A stretch of DNA of 64,000 nt from Bimuria novae-zelandiae CBS 107.79 (GCA_010015655.1 ML976685.1:559942-623941), one strand, 5' to 3'; shown: positions 22,890 to 35,439, counted from the first letter of the stretch. Notes: a model not told the origin generated them from the letters alone. A program made the numbers and translations.

Positions 22890-24550
22890 ATGCCTAAATA
22901 TTATAGTAAGAGCTATAAAATTAAGTAGCGTATTTCTAATTATCTCTCTAGTTTTTCTAGCTTAAAAATACCTAATTTTGCAGCTGCAGCACGCGAATAG
23001 AGCGTGCCTGTTTCGCGACTTTAAGCGCGCGCTAGAGGCCGGATTAGCCGCCATAACTACAGTAGCACGAATCTATAACTCTTAGAGACCTAGGATAAAG
23101 CGCTAAAGTTATATATACGTCGCTACGACACTATTAGCATGCTATACCTTATACTATAGTTAAAAAGTGCTACTTAATATATCCTTAATTGCGCGCACCC
23201 CGATAGCAAAGCTCCCTTACTTAGTAAGGACTAGCTATTGCGATAGCTATTAAGAAATCTAGACTGTCGCCGCATAAAGCAGAAGTCGTAGTATATTAAT
23301 CGTATAGTAATAGCAACGTTTAAAGCTTATAGCTATTATTTTATTAAGCTTAAAAAGGTGATATACACCTACGGCGTCACCCTATTAGACACCTATAATA
23401 TAGACGAAACCGGCTTCCGCATAGGCGTTAGTGGCAATTAATAAATTATTACTATAGAGTTTAATTATCCTTATATCTCTACGTTAGAGACGTCGCGCGA
23501 TTATATCACAAGTATTAAATTAATTTCTAGTAATAGAGAGGTACTCGAACCTATACTCGTTGTATAGGCCGTTAATTACCTTTATTACTAGTATACAAAT
23601 ATGGCGCTGCCTAATAGCTATATAATCGCTATATTAATATTAGGATACGCTAATAACTTTATCTTAATAAAGTAACTAAAGTTCTTTAAAATATAAACGC
23701 GCGCGCGCTAGAAAGGCGCATAGTAATTACTTATATTTAATAGATTTAGTAGCCACCTTACTATTAAGTTTATATAGTTCTGCGATAATTATAAGATACT
23801 CCCCTTCTTACTATTACTATATTTATCACATTATCTGCAGCCTCTAAACGTCGTCTGTTTTTAGCTATTAAAGCAGAATTATAAAAAGGCTATAGAGATA
23901 GCCACCCGAACTGGCTACACAGACTTTAACAAAGTCAAATTTCTACATGCGATCTATAGGATCAGGATAGATATATTTAAGCGCAGCACAATCCTAAGCA
24001 CCTAGGAGAAAGCTAGGATCTTTTTATTTAATCTAGAGCTTGTTTACATGAAGCTGCCAGCACCTATCTAAACGCCATCCCTATTAGTTCTATCTGCTGT
24101 TGATTCGAGCCCTATTGCTAATACACCTATAGCATATTAGCGGCAGCATCAAAAAATGTCGCGCGCCCTAGAGAGAAGCAATATATCAAGCAGGAGGCTT
24201 ATAAAATTCCTAGAAAGCTCGTAATTGCTAATTGATAGTCTCGCGCTGGCCTAGCGCGACCTTATAGATATTACCGCAGCAGCTTAACAACGCTAAAAAA
24301 GGCAGATTAAAGATAAAAGGCTAGTATAAAAAGGCGGCGTAGTGACTATTAAAGCAGCGTAATAAGCAATTAATTAACGTATAGAGCTTAAGGCTTAAAA
24401 GGTTGCTTAAAAGGCTGTAAAAACGTACAAGGACGCCCACTTATAAAGCCTATAAAATTAGCCCCGATGGGTCCTATCTCTTAGAGAGATGACTGTAGAT
24501 CCTGCCCTACTTGCTACACTAACTCCACTATATATTAGCCTATATAATTG
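22890..24550 (+). pseudogene. Fot1-2 transposase, inactivated by RIP stops
   Basis: From the ATG at 22890 the frame reads MPKYYSKSYKIK, a helix-turn-helix region (IPNFAAAAREQSVPVSRL-like, with stops), the catalytic block YNIDETGFRIGVSGN, and a third block (HYLQPLNVVCFQLLKQNY). It lacks the CCHC knuckle of Fot1-1 and ends in a basic, coiled region. In-frame stops fit RIP. The exact 3' end is uncertain. Confidence 0.8.
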
Positions 24551-24591
24551 AAGTCTACGCTGTCAAAAGACTGGATCTATTTTAATTCTCT

Positions 24592-24665
24592 ATACAAAGT
24601 TACGTTGGGCTGCGAAGTTACGTTGGGCTGCGCAGGGCCAACCTCCGGTTGGCGTGTAGGGCGAG
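24592..24665 (-). repeat. Terminal inverted repeat of Fot1-2, right
   Basis: Partner of 22777-22850; they differ at a few transition positions. Confidence 0.88.
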
Positions 24666-25018
24666 TAGGCTTAAAAAGACGTGGTAGGTTAAAGGCTATT
24701 TAATTAGGTAATTATGAATAAGTTATATTAATTTATAAAATTAACGCTACTTGGTAGATAATCCCGCGCTTTATTATTTTTCTTAGCTTATAATACTTTT
24801 TTATTTAGAATAAGAATAATAATATACCGCGCGACTAGGTCCTTAGAGTAATTAATAATAACTAGACTACTAATAAGCTTTAAGTAAAGTAACTAAGGTA
24901 CTTTATTAAGTATATAGTAAAGCCTAGGGCAGGTACGCGCTAGCTACGTATACTTTATAATTATAAAAGCTATTACCTACTCAAATTTTAGTTAAGTTAT
25001 AAAAAAAATTATTCTTTT

Positions 25019-25279
25019 TGTCGGATTAACAATCTTAAAGGCCTCAGGCGTGTCACAAGGAATGCGTGTGTGGAGGAGCGAGCATCCCGTCAATGGTCGT
25101 CGAGACCTCTATCGTGTTGCGAAACACTACATGTGTGGAGCGAGCCCTATATGGGACTAGCTTCTATACCCCGCGATGTACTTCGCTCCTTAGTAGATAG
25201 AACGAATAATTAATAATTAATTTTTAAATGTAATCCGTTTTTAGTTCCTTTCCTTTTACTAGTAAGAGCCTATCTAATA
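25019..25279 (+). repeat. 5' LTR of Copia-A
   Basis: 261 bp, starting TGTCGGATTAACAATC. Its last third carries many C-to-T/G-to-A changes relative to the 3' LTR, while the first two thirds are close to identical. Confidence 0.92.
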
Positions 25280-25399
25280 CTAATTAGTAATTGCTTAAGG
25301 CGATTACAGACAGTAAGGTAGAAGAGACAGACTGTTAATAGCCCAACGTAAGAAATCTCGGGTCGATGCAGAATGTGCTAAGAATAGAGCAAGACAGAG

Positions 25400-28300
25400 A
25401 TAATACGAAGCACTTTTAACTAACCTCTAAAGCTACTAGTTTAGGCTAATCCGCGGATATAGAGCGTGTTAGCAACGCATTATAATTTACTATATAAACG
25501 TTTCTAGATAACTAAGTTACGTATACTAACACACGTTGGAAACGACTAACTAACGAGATAACTACAACGACAACGAGTTAATACTTGCTAGTATAATAGT
25601 AGATAACTAGAGTAGTAATAGCGTAGTAGGTAATGCTAATGCTTAAGCTTAAGCTTAACTACGCGATAATTAGTTAGAGCATAGCTTAAGTAAACACGGG
25701 GAAGCTACTTCTATCTAGGCTAAATTTACTACCTAACACCTTATAGGAGACTGCCCATATCTAGTGGCGCTAGATGTTATTAACACATCTCTCTAGGATA
25801 CACCTGCACTGGCAGACGTAAACGAGACATACGTAATAACCTAAGTTGTTAAAATTATTTATAATTATAATATAGTAATAGTCTAGGACGATGACCTCTT
25901 TGCAGATTACTATTATAATTTTAAAAGATAGACAAAAGAGCTATTTCTTAAGGTTAACCGCAGTATATTAAAGTCTCTAAAGATAGTTCTATAGTATAGA
26001 GGAGTCTACACAGGCAATAACTACGCCAGGCTTACTAATTCTCTATATAATTTATTAACTATAAAGAACGTTCCTGAATGGGACCCTGTAGAATTCTAAG
26101 CCACGATATTTGACTAACGATTAAAGGCATATAAGCGCTAGTAAAACACACAATAAATAGCTCCTATAGCCAAGTAATAACTATAGCAGGATAGCCCGCT
26201 AGCTAGTACACATACATTATAGTTATAGCTACAGCCGCAGCAGCCGGAGTACTCGCAGCGAGACAAGTAGTAGCTAGAGCACTTGCAGCGAGGCGAGTAG
26301 CACGGAGTAGGACACGACGCTTAAAACTAATTTAAAATATAGGGGCTATAACTAGTGCACTAGATAGAGGAAACCTAAATAATAAGATAGAGCACTAATA
26401 GTTAATAACCGCCCTTTATAAGTAGTGCGCTTAAAGGACCTTAGTCTCGATAATAGTAGGAATAAGGCGCGTAATCACAGTAATAGTAACTATAGACGCA
26501 GGCACGGCCGCTAGCGATTATATATCGCGAAATTACGTCGTTTCTATAATAACCTATAAACGGTGTACCTGGCAGACTACCTAAGCTACTACATAACCTG
26601 TATAAGACGCTGCCGCCGCGCTGGTCCCGTAATAACTAACTTAACGCTAATACAATCACGCAGTTCTCTAAGCTCTAGGATAATAGTAAGAAATATATAA
26701 GAGACGCGTATAATCTGCTTAATAATAAAATTAAGATCTTCTTTAGTATCTATTAGCAGGTAAACATCCACGAAGAGTAGTTCCATGCTGTGTTTCCTTA
26801 TATTCTTGCAGGGCGAGCAGAGATATTCTATATACAAGTTATAGATAGAGGCGATAGCTTTTCTAATGCGTACATGGCGATTAAGAACTACTTTAACTAT
26901 AATATCTACTATTAACACTATTATATAGACTAGATAACTACAACCTTCGCCTGTACGCGCACGGAGAACCTTAATAAAAACTTATATAAGGTACTATAAA
27001 TCTTATTTAATAAGCTATAGTTATGCTAACGCGCGCTTAGAAAGAACTTTAAAAGTAAGTATACCTTACGTATAACTATTATTAACGCGTGCCGTGAAGT
27101 TCTAGAACTTAAAATAGTACTCTTTAAGCTAGCTATAATCTATAAAGGACTCTTTTTAGATTTATAGTCTATAATTAAGACGCACCTTGCACGTTAGCAT
27201 ATAATATAAATACTAATAGGGAGCAAGACGCTTACGGAGGACTAGTACTACTTAGACTATCGCTACAACGGCAATAGAAGAGATCGAGGGGGATTTAGAG
27301 GGGGATTTAGAGGTGGATTTAGAGGAGGATTTAGAGGCGGAGGTAGATTTAGCAGTAGATTCTAAGGAGGCTAAGTAAGTAATAGAGGTAGTTAGCGCTT
27401 TAATAGCTATAACAGCGCACGTGGATTCACGCCACGCTAGAAGAAGAAGTGTTTTGTCTACCAGAAGGAAGGCTACTAGTTAACTAACTATATAGATAAA
27501 GAACGTAAGGCCGCCTGCGCGCAGTTCTTTTCTGCATGTTACTTTACGGATATATAACTACCTATAGACTTCTCCGTGTACCTTGCGGAGTATGAAGGAA
27601 TTAAACACGCGACCTAGTATAACTAAGAAGGCTAGAGAGAAGAGGAAGTCTACGAGGACGAGGATAATAATAATAGCGTTATAGTTACGTACGTTAAATA
27701 ATAATTCTTTAAGGAATAATGCCTTACAGATTAAGCATTCTTGCACTATATCTCTAGCGATAATATTTATAGTAGACGCGCACTGTCAACGCCAGCGTTA
27801 TAGTTTCTTATTAAGGACTAATACGCGCGATCCGTGTACTAGGGAATCCTGCCTGATACTGGCGCCGCTAATGTATCCACGGTCGGCAGGGAACAATACC
27901 TCGCGCTGACACGAGAAGACCTAACAGTCACGATAGACATATCCATGGCAGGAAAAGCGTCTATTAAATTCGGCAAGGGCAGTGTTACCGCGTCTATTAG
28001 CACCGCGTAGGTCTCTACGGAGATTAGGAAAATTAATTTTAAGGTGCTTAAAGCGCCTACACCGTTCCTGCTGTGCCTTGTGGATATAGACAGGTTGAAT
28101 GTCTATTTTAACAACACCACGGATAAGCTCGTACAAGGAGAACACCGCACCCTAGTGATCCGCAAATAGGGACATCTGTAGTTCTATCTTAATAAGAGAG
28201 AGCGCGCAACGATGTTTCTAATAAAAACTAAGTTAAAATAGCTATATCGCTAGTTTAGGCACCTAGCTATTATACGACTTATTAAGCTATTAAAGAACGC

Positions 28301-30930
28301 TAGTTACAACGACTTTAAAAAAAGAACTCTTGAGGAAATTACAAAGTTCTATTATTATTATTAACTAAATAGCTCCGCGCCGCGCCGATTTAAGTTCACT
28401 TTTAAAGATAACTACTACTTTAACTATAAAATCCTTATTAACGTAATATACCTAGGCAACAAGCCCGTACTGCACGTAGTCGATAAGTCTACTACATTTC
28501 AAGGCGCGAAGTTCCTCAGCGCTATTTTGGCTAAGGAGACGTGGCAGGCACTACGGATGTTATAGATTAACACCTACTAAGGCCCGCTGGATATTATTAC
28601 ACACGATGCAGGCACTAACTTCGCGAGCGCAGAGTTCTACGCTAAGGCAAAGATTATGGGAGTAACGTGCAAACAAGTGCCTACGGAGGCGCACTAGTCT
28701 ATAGGTAAGACTAAGAGGTATTATGCGCCCCTACGCCGCGCATAGGATATACTCTATGTCGAGCTCGCTAGCACTATGTCTAACGAAGCGATCCTCTAGA
28801 TAGCTATAAAAGCTATTAACGATATAGCTGGCCCTAACGGGCTAGTCCTAACTTTGCTGGTCTTTAGGGCGTACCTACGTATAATAACGGAGTCACCGCT
28901 GTTACTGTTAATAGTTAAGCGTAGTAAGGCTATTTAAAAGGTAATAAAAACTCTACATAAGATTACCGCAGAGCGCTAGGTCGCGAACGCCCTAAACACC
29001 TAGAATAGACCTGCTTTTAAAGACGTACTCGCACTCCTGCTATAAAGCGAGGTTTTAATCTAGAGAGAAAGTAATAGCTAGAATAGCCCGTATAAAATTA
29101 CTAGCATAGATAGCCACAACGTCACTATTAACATGGTTAATGGTCTAATAATATTTAGATCAACTGTTGTCAAGCCATACTATAGACTAGACCACCTCTA
29201 GAGCGACCCTGATGCGCCACACGCACTGTATGAGCCACCTGTAGATGTGGAAGTACCTATAGTAGCGCAACCGCGCAAGAGAGGCTGTCCTCTAGGATTA
29301 AAAAATAAGCGCAAGGCGAATGTGTACATAATAGAGAAGGAGGAGGCCGACTATAAGCTAGCGATTAAGCTACGCAACGATAGGGTTATTACAACCCTAG
29401 GCGCACCCTTTAAGGCGTCTAATAATTAAGAGATTAGTAACCTCGTAGGCCGTAGAGTGTTTAAGTTTAAACTATATAATAAGGAATTACACGATAGGAT
29501 CTGAATTTTTAAATCGCGTCTTATACGAGAGGTTAAAGGAAAAATAACTAAGCCCTACAAGAAATCCTGTCTAGTTATCTAAGGCTACTAGGACTATAGT
29601 AAGAAAGCTATCTTAATATAGTCTTTAACTATTTAACGCTATAGCTAGCGTCTAATTATAGCCCTAGCGCCTAAACTTATATAACGTAAGATAACTATTA
29701 AGCTACGCGATATAACACAGGCATATCCTTAAGCGTAAATAAATCTCTAAAGGACAATTCTCGCATATCTCCCCTTAGAACTAGTGTTAAAATATCTAGA
29801 AGGCACGCTGCTTTACGTGATTAAACTACTATACAGGATCGCGGAGGCAGGGGTTTATTAGTAAATAATATACTATAGACACTACTATAAGGAATTAGAC
29901 ATATCTATATTAACGTACGACCTTTGCTTATTAGTTATAAATAGAGACGTAGACGCCTTTAGACTTGTTAGCATACAGACTAACAATACCCTTATGCTTA
30001 GAATAGCCATATTCTCGTCGCTTAAAGAGAAAAAGCTCGAGGACGCATAGTTCTAATTAAAGCTAAAAACTATCCTAACGCTAGGCGTATAACTAGACTT
30101 TAATAATTACACGCTTAAGATAGAAAATAGTAAAGTAATCTTAAACCTTAAGTAGAAGGGATAAGGAGGAAAGATTAAGCTTATTAATATTAATACTCTT
30201 AATCGCGCGTAATAGTATACTAAATAGCGTGCCTACGGGGCGTACATTATATTAACATGTTAACTAGAAGCGTCTTTTAATTTATCTGTGGTAGCTTAAG
30301 CGCAGTAACCTTTGAATAAGGATATTAAGGCGCTTAATAAGCGCCTTAAATGGCAGATAGAGAATCTTAACCGTGGACTACGCTACGTACCCGTTAACCT
30401 TATTAACGCTAAACTAATAGTATTCGTAGATAGCTCCTTTACTAATAACAAGGACCTTAGCTTATAGCTAGGCTTTATACTCATGCTTATTAATAAGTCT
30501 ATAGATGTTAATAATACCTTTATAATCTGCGGTAACGTAATATACTATAGCTTAATAAAGTGTAAGCGTGTTACATAGAGCGTACTAGCCTCTAAGATCT
30601 ACGGCATAGTTAACGGGTTTAACATAGGCATTACTATTACTACTACCTTATAAATAATTATAGAGCGCCTTAGTCTGCCTATAGTTCCCTTAGTTATTTG
30701 TACAGACTCGTACTCCCTATACGAGTGCCTTGTAAAGCTTAGGACGACTAAGGAAAAGCGCCTTATAATTGACATTATGGCACTGCGCTAGTCATACGAA
30801 CGCCGCGAGATTACAGAGATCTAATAGATTAATAGTAAAGACAACCCTGCGGACGCTTTCACGAAGGCATCAATAAACCGCGCCCTAGAACAATTTATTA
30901 ATAGTAATAAAGTAATAGTCTAAGTTAAGG
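25400..30930 (+). pseudogene. Copia-A gag-pol remnant
   Basis: In order: a gag zinc knuckle near 27450 (a degenerate CFVYQKEGY followed by TNY), aspartic protease at about 27845 (LPDTGAANVSTVG), integrase with GPLDIITHDAGTNF near 28580 and a VPTEAH-then-SIGKTKRYYAPLRR block near 28680, RT with KSRLIREVKGKITKPYKKS near 29520 and DLCLLVINRDVDAF near 29920, and RNase H with VFVDSSFTNNKDLSL near 30425 and SYERREITEI near 30795. Gene order and motifs place it in a fungal copia lineage. RIP-type stops are spread throughout, except in 27840-28170, where a stretch encoding the protease is nearly clean. Confidence 0.85.
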
Positions 30931-31029
30931 GCTAGGTGTAGAGACCTACGATCTCTGCCTAGCGCATTTAAGTTCAAATGTTCGATCCTTTATATGTATA
31001 ATTAATATCGAGAAAGAAAAGACTTCTAG

Positions 31030-31290
31030 TGTTAGATTAACAATCTTAAAGGCCTTAGGCGTGTTATAAGAAATGCGTGTGTGGAGGAGCGAGCATCCCG
31101 TTAATAGTTGTCGAGACCTCTATCGTGTTGCGAAACACTACATGTGTGGAGCGAGCCCCATATGGGACTAGCTTCCATACCCCGCGATGTACTTCGCTCC
31201 TCAGTAGATAGAACGAACAATCAATAATCAATCTTCGAATGTGATCCGTTTTCAGTTCCTTTCCTTTCACTAGTGAGAGCCTATCCAACA
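31030..31290 (+). repeat. 3' LTR of Copia-A
   Basis: 261 bp, starting TGTTAGATTAACAATC and ending CTATCCAACA. It is less mutated in its 3' half than the 5' LTR. Confidence 0.92.
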
Positions 31291-31935
31291 CTTTTTATAT
31301 ATTACTATAGTTATAATAATATTTTTTAATACTAATTAGTAGACTACTTCTTCCCTTCCTCTATAATATTAGACCGCGGGGAATAATTCGTAAGCGAATT
31401 TTAGACTACACTCTATAAATAAGTAAGTATTAACTAAAGACTATCTATTAGTAAAGCACCTAGAGACAGAGAGATAGATAAAATAAATAAACTCTATCCT
31501 TAAAGCCTACCTTTAGGCGTACTATAACTAATAATAAGATAATTAGATAAAGTAGCTTCCTACAGCTTAAACAGCTATTAAAGGGCGAAAAGCTATATTA
31601 ATAAGAGTTAGCTTATTTTTTCTATCCTATAGCTAGAATATTAAACTAGTTAAGAACTTTAAAACATAAAGATTAGCCTTAAAGCTTAAAACTAACGTAA
31701 AGAAGGCTACGAAGGTAATAATAAAAAAGTTTAAAAAGGTTTTTAACTTTGCCTAGGTAAATATAATAATAGCCTAATAAGAATAAAAGCGTCTGGTAAA
31801 CTATTAATATAAAAACGCTTTAATCCTAAAGGAAGGAGATAAAGTATAGCTAAAATATAAGAACTATCTCTAAAACTAACATCTAAGCAAGAAGCTTAAC
31901 TAGAAGTAAAAAAGGTTTACTATAAAGAAGGTAAT

Positions 31936-32140
31936 TGTCGGTTGACCGCGGTTCATGAACGATGTACGCCCGAAGGCGTACACAAAGGGTTGAGCAGACA
32001 CGTAGATTGGTTCTGTAATGGTTGCTACCTCTCATCTCAGCTGAGATAAGAGGTTATAACCTCCTGCCAAGCCCTGCACGGATGTCACATGAGGTAAGCT
32101 CATGTGACTCCGCACAAGGCTAGGAATCTACGTACGGACA
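31936..32140 (+). mobile_element. Solo LTR, 205 bp, inside Gypsy-2
   Basis: It starts TGTCGGTTGACCGCGG and ends CGTACGGACA, with the 5-bp duplication GTAAT at 31931-31935 and 32141-32145. Gypsy-1 has the uninterrupted sequence with a single GTAAT on its minus strand near 3140, so the empty site is in the same window. It contains two strong dyads, CTCATCTCAGCTGAGATAAG and CACATGAGGTAAGCTCATGTG. Confidence 0.9.
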
Positions 32141-32749
32141 GTAATAAACTCTTACGTAGTAGAACTAAATATCCTGCTAAACATGCACCTAAGGTTCTAC
32201 GTAGATAGACTAAAGTTAGCCTTATTAAACCCTCTTTTTAGCTAAACTACTAATAATGCCTAGCTTAAAGCAATTATAATAGAAGAGGGGGAGGAGTAGT
32301 ATAGTATAGTTAATATATATAAAGAACGCTAGTCCTATAAAGGTAAGAAAGTAGAATACCTAGTATAGTAAGAAAACTACTCTTAAAGAACTTAGGAACC
32401 TTATAAGAACCTTAACTAAGCTATTATATTAGAGTATTAAGAGAAGCTTACTAAGCTATATTAAAATTATAATAGAAAACTCTTAATAAGGTTTTATTAT
32501 AATATCCCCTAAATTAGCTTCTATTAGGGCCTAAAGGAGGCTTTACGATGCCTATCTTACTAAGTTAAAGAACCTAGCTAGATAAAGGTATTTAAAATAA
32601 AGGTAGGAATGATATTGTTAAGGGATAAAATTAAGTATTAGGGAAGAAAGTTAAGAAGAAATTTTAAAAAAAGTAATTTAAAAAACCCTTAGAAGTACTA
32701 GGGATAATAAGGGAACTAAATAATTTTTATAATAATAAAAAATAACTCT

Positions 32750-34050
32750 TACAAAAGTAGTAAGCCTTAGAAATAAACTAAAAGAAAAAGAAAAGAGGAA
32801 CTAGATAAAAGGAGTATTTTTAGCTACTAAAGGAATAGTAAAACCTTTTTTAATAATATTTAGGTCTAATTCTCTACCCTTTAATATACTACTAAAATTA
32901 GGAAAGCTATTATCCTCCTTACTTAAGCGCTCCTTAATTATAATAGCCTAAAGCTACTAGCGCAAGCCCTAGTAGGCTTAAGTAGGTATATTAGCTCTTG
33001 CGAGGACATTATCTATTATCTAAAAACTATCTATTATAATACCCTTATCTACTACTACGAACTTACTAGAGAGCTACATGATGTTAGTCTTAAAAGATAG
33101 CTTTATTATTTAAAAGAAACTTATAGAAGGGTTTTTACACTCTTAATAAAATACTTTAAAGTCAGTAGTATAAATTTAAAGAAGGTTAAAAGTCTTTTTA
33201 ACCGCGATAGTAATGCGCTCTAAGAGTTAAATAGCCTTAAAAAAGGTAATTAGGCCTAAAGTAGTAGTAGTTTTACTTTTAAAGGAGGTATAGTAATTAA
33301 TAATAATATCCTTACAAGTAGAATAGAATACGTTAAGGTTAATAAAAAAAAGTCTTTTATTCCTAGCTACTTTTTAAAATCTTGTTTATAAGGTAGCCTA
33401 CACTAATAACTATAATATTAGTAAACTCTTTATAGCTAACTTTATTAAAGGTAGGCTAAATTTAGGTAAGGGAAGAAGTTAGCAGAGTACACCCTAAAGT
33501 TATTTAAAATAAGTTAGACTAAAGTATACTTATCTAGTGTAGCTAGTAAGCTTATAAGTATAGCACTTCTTATAGGACACTATCTTGCCCACTAGCACCT
33601 ACTAATATACGCGTTTATAAGTAACGTAATTAATATACTAGCGCTTAATTATTACGCATAGCAAGATTAGACCTTAAAAGCTAAGCTTATTAAGTTAGCG
33701 AGTGCGCACACCTAGGCTAATAAAGAACTAAAAAGAAAGATAAAAGAGTAAAAAAGTAAGTTAAAAACTAAGAAAAAGAAAAAAAAAAGTATAAAAAAGG
33801 GTCTAGAACTTACTTCGCGAGCTTTAGAAGAACTATACTTTTTAGTAAGCTAGTTAAAGAGAATTACGCTAGCGTTAAAAATAATAATTTTATTTTTAAA
33901 AAGCTTAGTCGTCTTAAGTTAGTAGCTAAGTAATTATAATAAGGACAGGCCTTTTTTTATCTTATTATTAATATTAGTAGTATGCCTTTAATACTTAAAA
34001 GTCTTTATTACGTGGTTATTGCGCAAAGAGCTAACTATTTTATTAAAATA
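32750..34050 (-). pseudogene. Antisense ORF in the 3' region of Gypsy-2, function unknown
   Basis: Homologue of the plus-strand frame at 1060-2373. The minus strand reads LRNNHVIKTFKY, QVCALANLISLAFK-like, TLDKYTLV, CKNPSISFF and LSSKFVVVDKGIIIDSF, with stops almost only as TAG/TAA at expected Gln/Trp positions. The protein, perhaps 400 residues or more, would be transcribed opposite to pol. I do not recognise a domain. Conservation of codon-level content between the two copies is the main evidence that it was once translated. Confidence 0.45.
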
Positions 34051-34392
34051 AGAAGGGGAATTAGATTATAAAGTGAAAAAAAACTAGGCTGAAAGCGAGA
34101 CGTTATAGCGCATAAAGTTAAGCTAAAAAAAGAAAAAATATAAAAAAGTAAAGTTTAGAAGCTAAGCAAGGAGTAATTTTATATATATAATAATAAGTAA
34201 ATATAATAGTGCGAATACACTACTATAGTAACTACTTATAGTAAGGACATAAAATTAAACACGCAAGAACAGAACTAGTAAGAGGTTTATAATAATAAGA
34301 AGATTATAAATAGATAATAAAATAATTATAAAGCTATATAAGTAAGATAAGACGCAAAGATTTTTCTTTACCCTTAATAAAGGAAAGGGAGG

Positions 34393-34555
34393 TATAAAAT
34401 AGGCTACGCCTAGTTATTATTTTAAATCCTTAACTCTTAGTTATGCAAACCCTAGATATATAAGTTTAACGCCTAAAGCTTAACTTCAGACTCTTTATTA
34501 AATTTATAAGTATTCTTTTAGCACCTTTGGCTCCTTGACCACTGAGCCTCTTACA
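34393..34555 (+). repeat. 3' LTR of Gypsy-2
   Basis: 163 bp, matching 541-701 and 6357-6517 in inverted orientation. It ends CTCTTACA, showing the original CA terminus of the family. Confidence 0.78.
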
Positions 34556-34931
34556 AATAAAACTACTACGTAATAAAAATTATATAAAAAAAGTAATTAT
34601 AGTGAAAAGAAGTTCTTATAGCTACTAATAGCTAGTAATTAGCTACTCTAAATAACTTTATAGCACGTAATAATAAAAAGAAAATAAAAAAGAAAGTGCG
34701 CGCTAATAAAAGTAAATTAACTTAATAGCACTATAAATACTATAGCAAGACTAGGCATAATTCGCGTACGTATAAAAAAGAAGTAAAAGTAGATTCTAAG
34801 TAGATTACCCTACTACAATGTCTTATAACTATTTATGCGCGTTCTGTACTATTGTGTAGAGTGTAGATTTTGATGGGGTCTTAGCATTTTCGGCCACTCG
34901 CTATACCCGGCCACTCGCTATGCATGTACGT

Positions 34932-35113
34932 TAACTAGGAAATGAATAAATAAATTAGCTAAGGTAATTAATTACTCTATAAAATACTATCTTTAAGCAC
35001 CGCAATCTTCCTCTTACTTTACATTTTAAAAGCACGAGTTGGCGTGTTTATGGGCATAGCGCAGGTTAGGCCGAATTCAGACTAAGTAGATGGGGGTGGG
35101 ATGCATGCTACTC
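34932..35113. other. Short spacer between Fot1-3 and Copia-D
   Basis: It is AT-rich at first, then of normal composition from about 35030. No gene or repeat partner was recognised. The last five bases, TACTC (35109-35113), are the left duplication of Copia-D. Confidence 0.6.
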
Positions 35114-35321
35114 TATCGCGGTGAGCAGAGCGGACAGTACGCAGTGGAAAAGATTGTGGGATTGAACTGAGGTTGTACTATCTAGGAACTACAGAAGGTA
35201 TAGGTGCACAGGCACAAACAACGCTAGTCCCAGATAGGTGTCATGCTATCAGAAAGGTAAGCTGCAGTCGAGTAAGGGTAGCTGCAACTATCGCACAGAG
35301 AAAGAGCTATAAACCATAACA
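35114..35321 (-). repeat. 3' LTR of Copia-D
   Basis: 208 bp, on the minus strand starting TGTTATGGTTTATAGC and ending CACCGCGATA. Confidence 0.92.
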
Positions 35322-35439
35322 CACCCCCTAGCTGGCGTGGACGCCCAGGTAGGGAGTCAATAACAGCTAATTAGTATTAGTGTATATAGATACTATTAAG
35401 ATTATTGCCATTAGTTTGACGCAGGCCCTTTAGACGCTT

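Larger units (their letters stand above)
22777..24665 (+). mobile_element. Second Fot1/pogo-like transposon (Fot1-2)
   Basis: It is 1,889 bp with inverted repeats of about 74 bp that begin CTCGCCCYACACGCCAACCG, and TA on both sides (22775-22776 and 24666-24667). The left TA is also the right TA of Fot1-1, so the elements abut through one dinucleotide. The terminal repeat has an internal duplicate of GCAGCCCAACGTAACTT. It is a different family from Fot1-1, judging by both the repeats and the transposase. Confidence 0.9.
25019..31290 (+). mobile_element. Ty1/copia retrotransposon with both LTRs (Copia-A)
   Basis: It is 6,272 bp, with 261-bp LTRs at 25019-25279 and 31030-31290 and a perfect 5-bp duplication CTTTT (25014-25018 and 31291-31295). 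LTR ends are TG...CA, seen as ...AACA at the 3' LTR and ...AATA at the 5' LTR. The interior holds copia-order gag, protease, integrase, RT and RNase H, all interrupted by stops. It is inserted in the Fot1-3 transposase gene. Confidence 0.92.
31310..34555 (+). mobile_element. Ty3/gypsy element, 5'-truncated (Gypsy-2)
   Basis: It is the inverted homologue of Gypsy-1, oriented plus. It begins inside integrase (LRAYYN then LPTA near 31505-31570, later LKEGDKV near 31835), followed by a chromodomain (VEYLV, then a TxEP motif, near 32350), the antisense-ORF region, and a 3' LTR. The 5' LTR, gag, RT and RNase H are missing. The start near 31310 is approximate. Its 3' LTR abuts Fot1-3 transposase sequence. 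Confidence 0.72.
20560..34931 (+). mobile_element. Fot1/pogo-like DNA transposon, split by nested insertions (Fot1-3)
   Basis: Transposase pieces on the plus strand occur at about 20600-20922 (ending YNFNKTSFIIG then LVTI), at 24666-25018 (continuing GLKRRGRLKAI and, later, FIKYIVKPRAGTR) and at about 34560-34931 (a degenerate HYKYYSKTRHNSRT knuckle, then the terminal repeat). Removing the inserts and one TA joins LVTI to GLKRRGRL in frame, matching the homologous stretch of the Fot1-1 transposase. The right terminus has the doublet CGGCCACTCGCTAT and ends in ACGT before a TA (34932-34933). No left terminal repeat could be found, so the start is approximate. Confidence 0.7.

Noticed and set aside
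26589..26918. Minus-strand frame of 109 codons inside Copia-A
   Set aside because: It is antisense to gag of a plus-strand element and has no motif.
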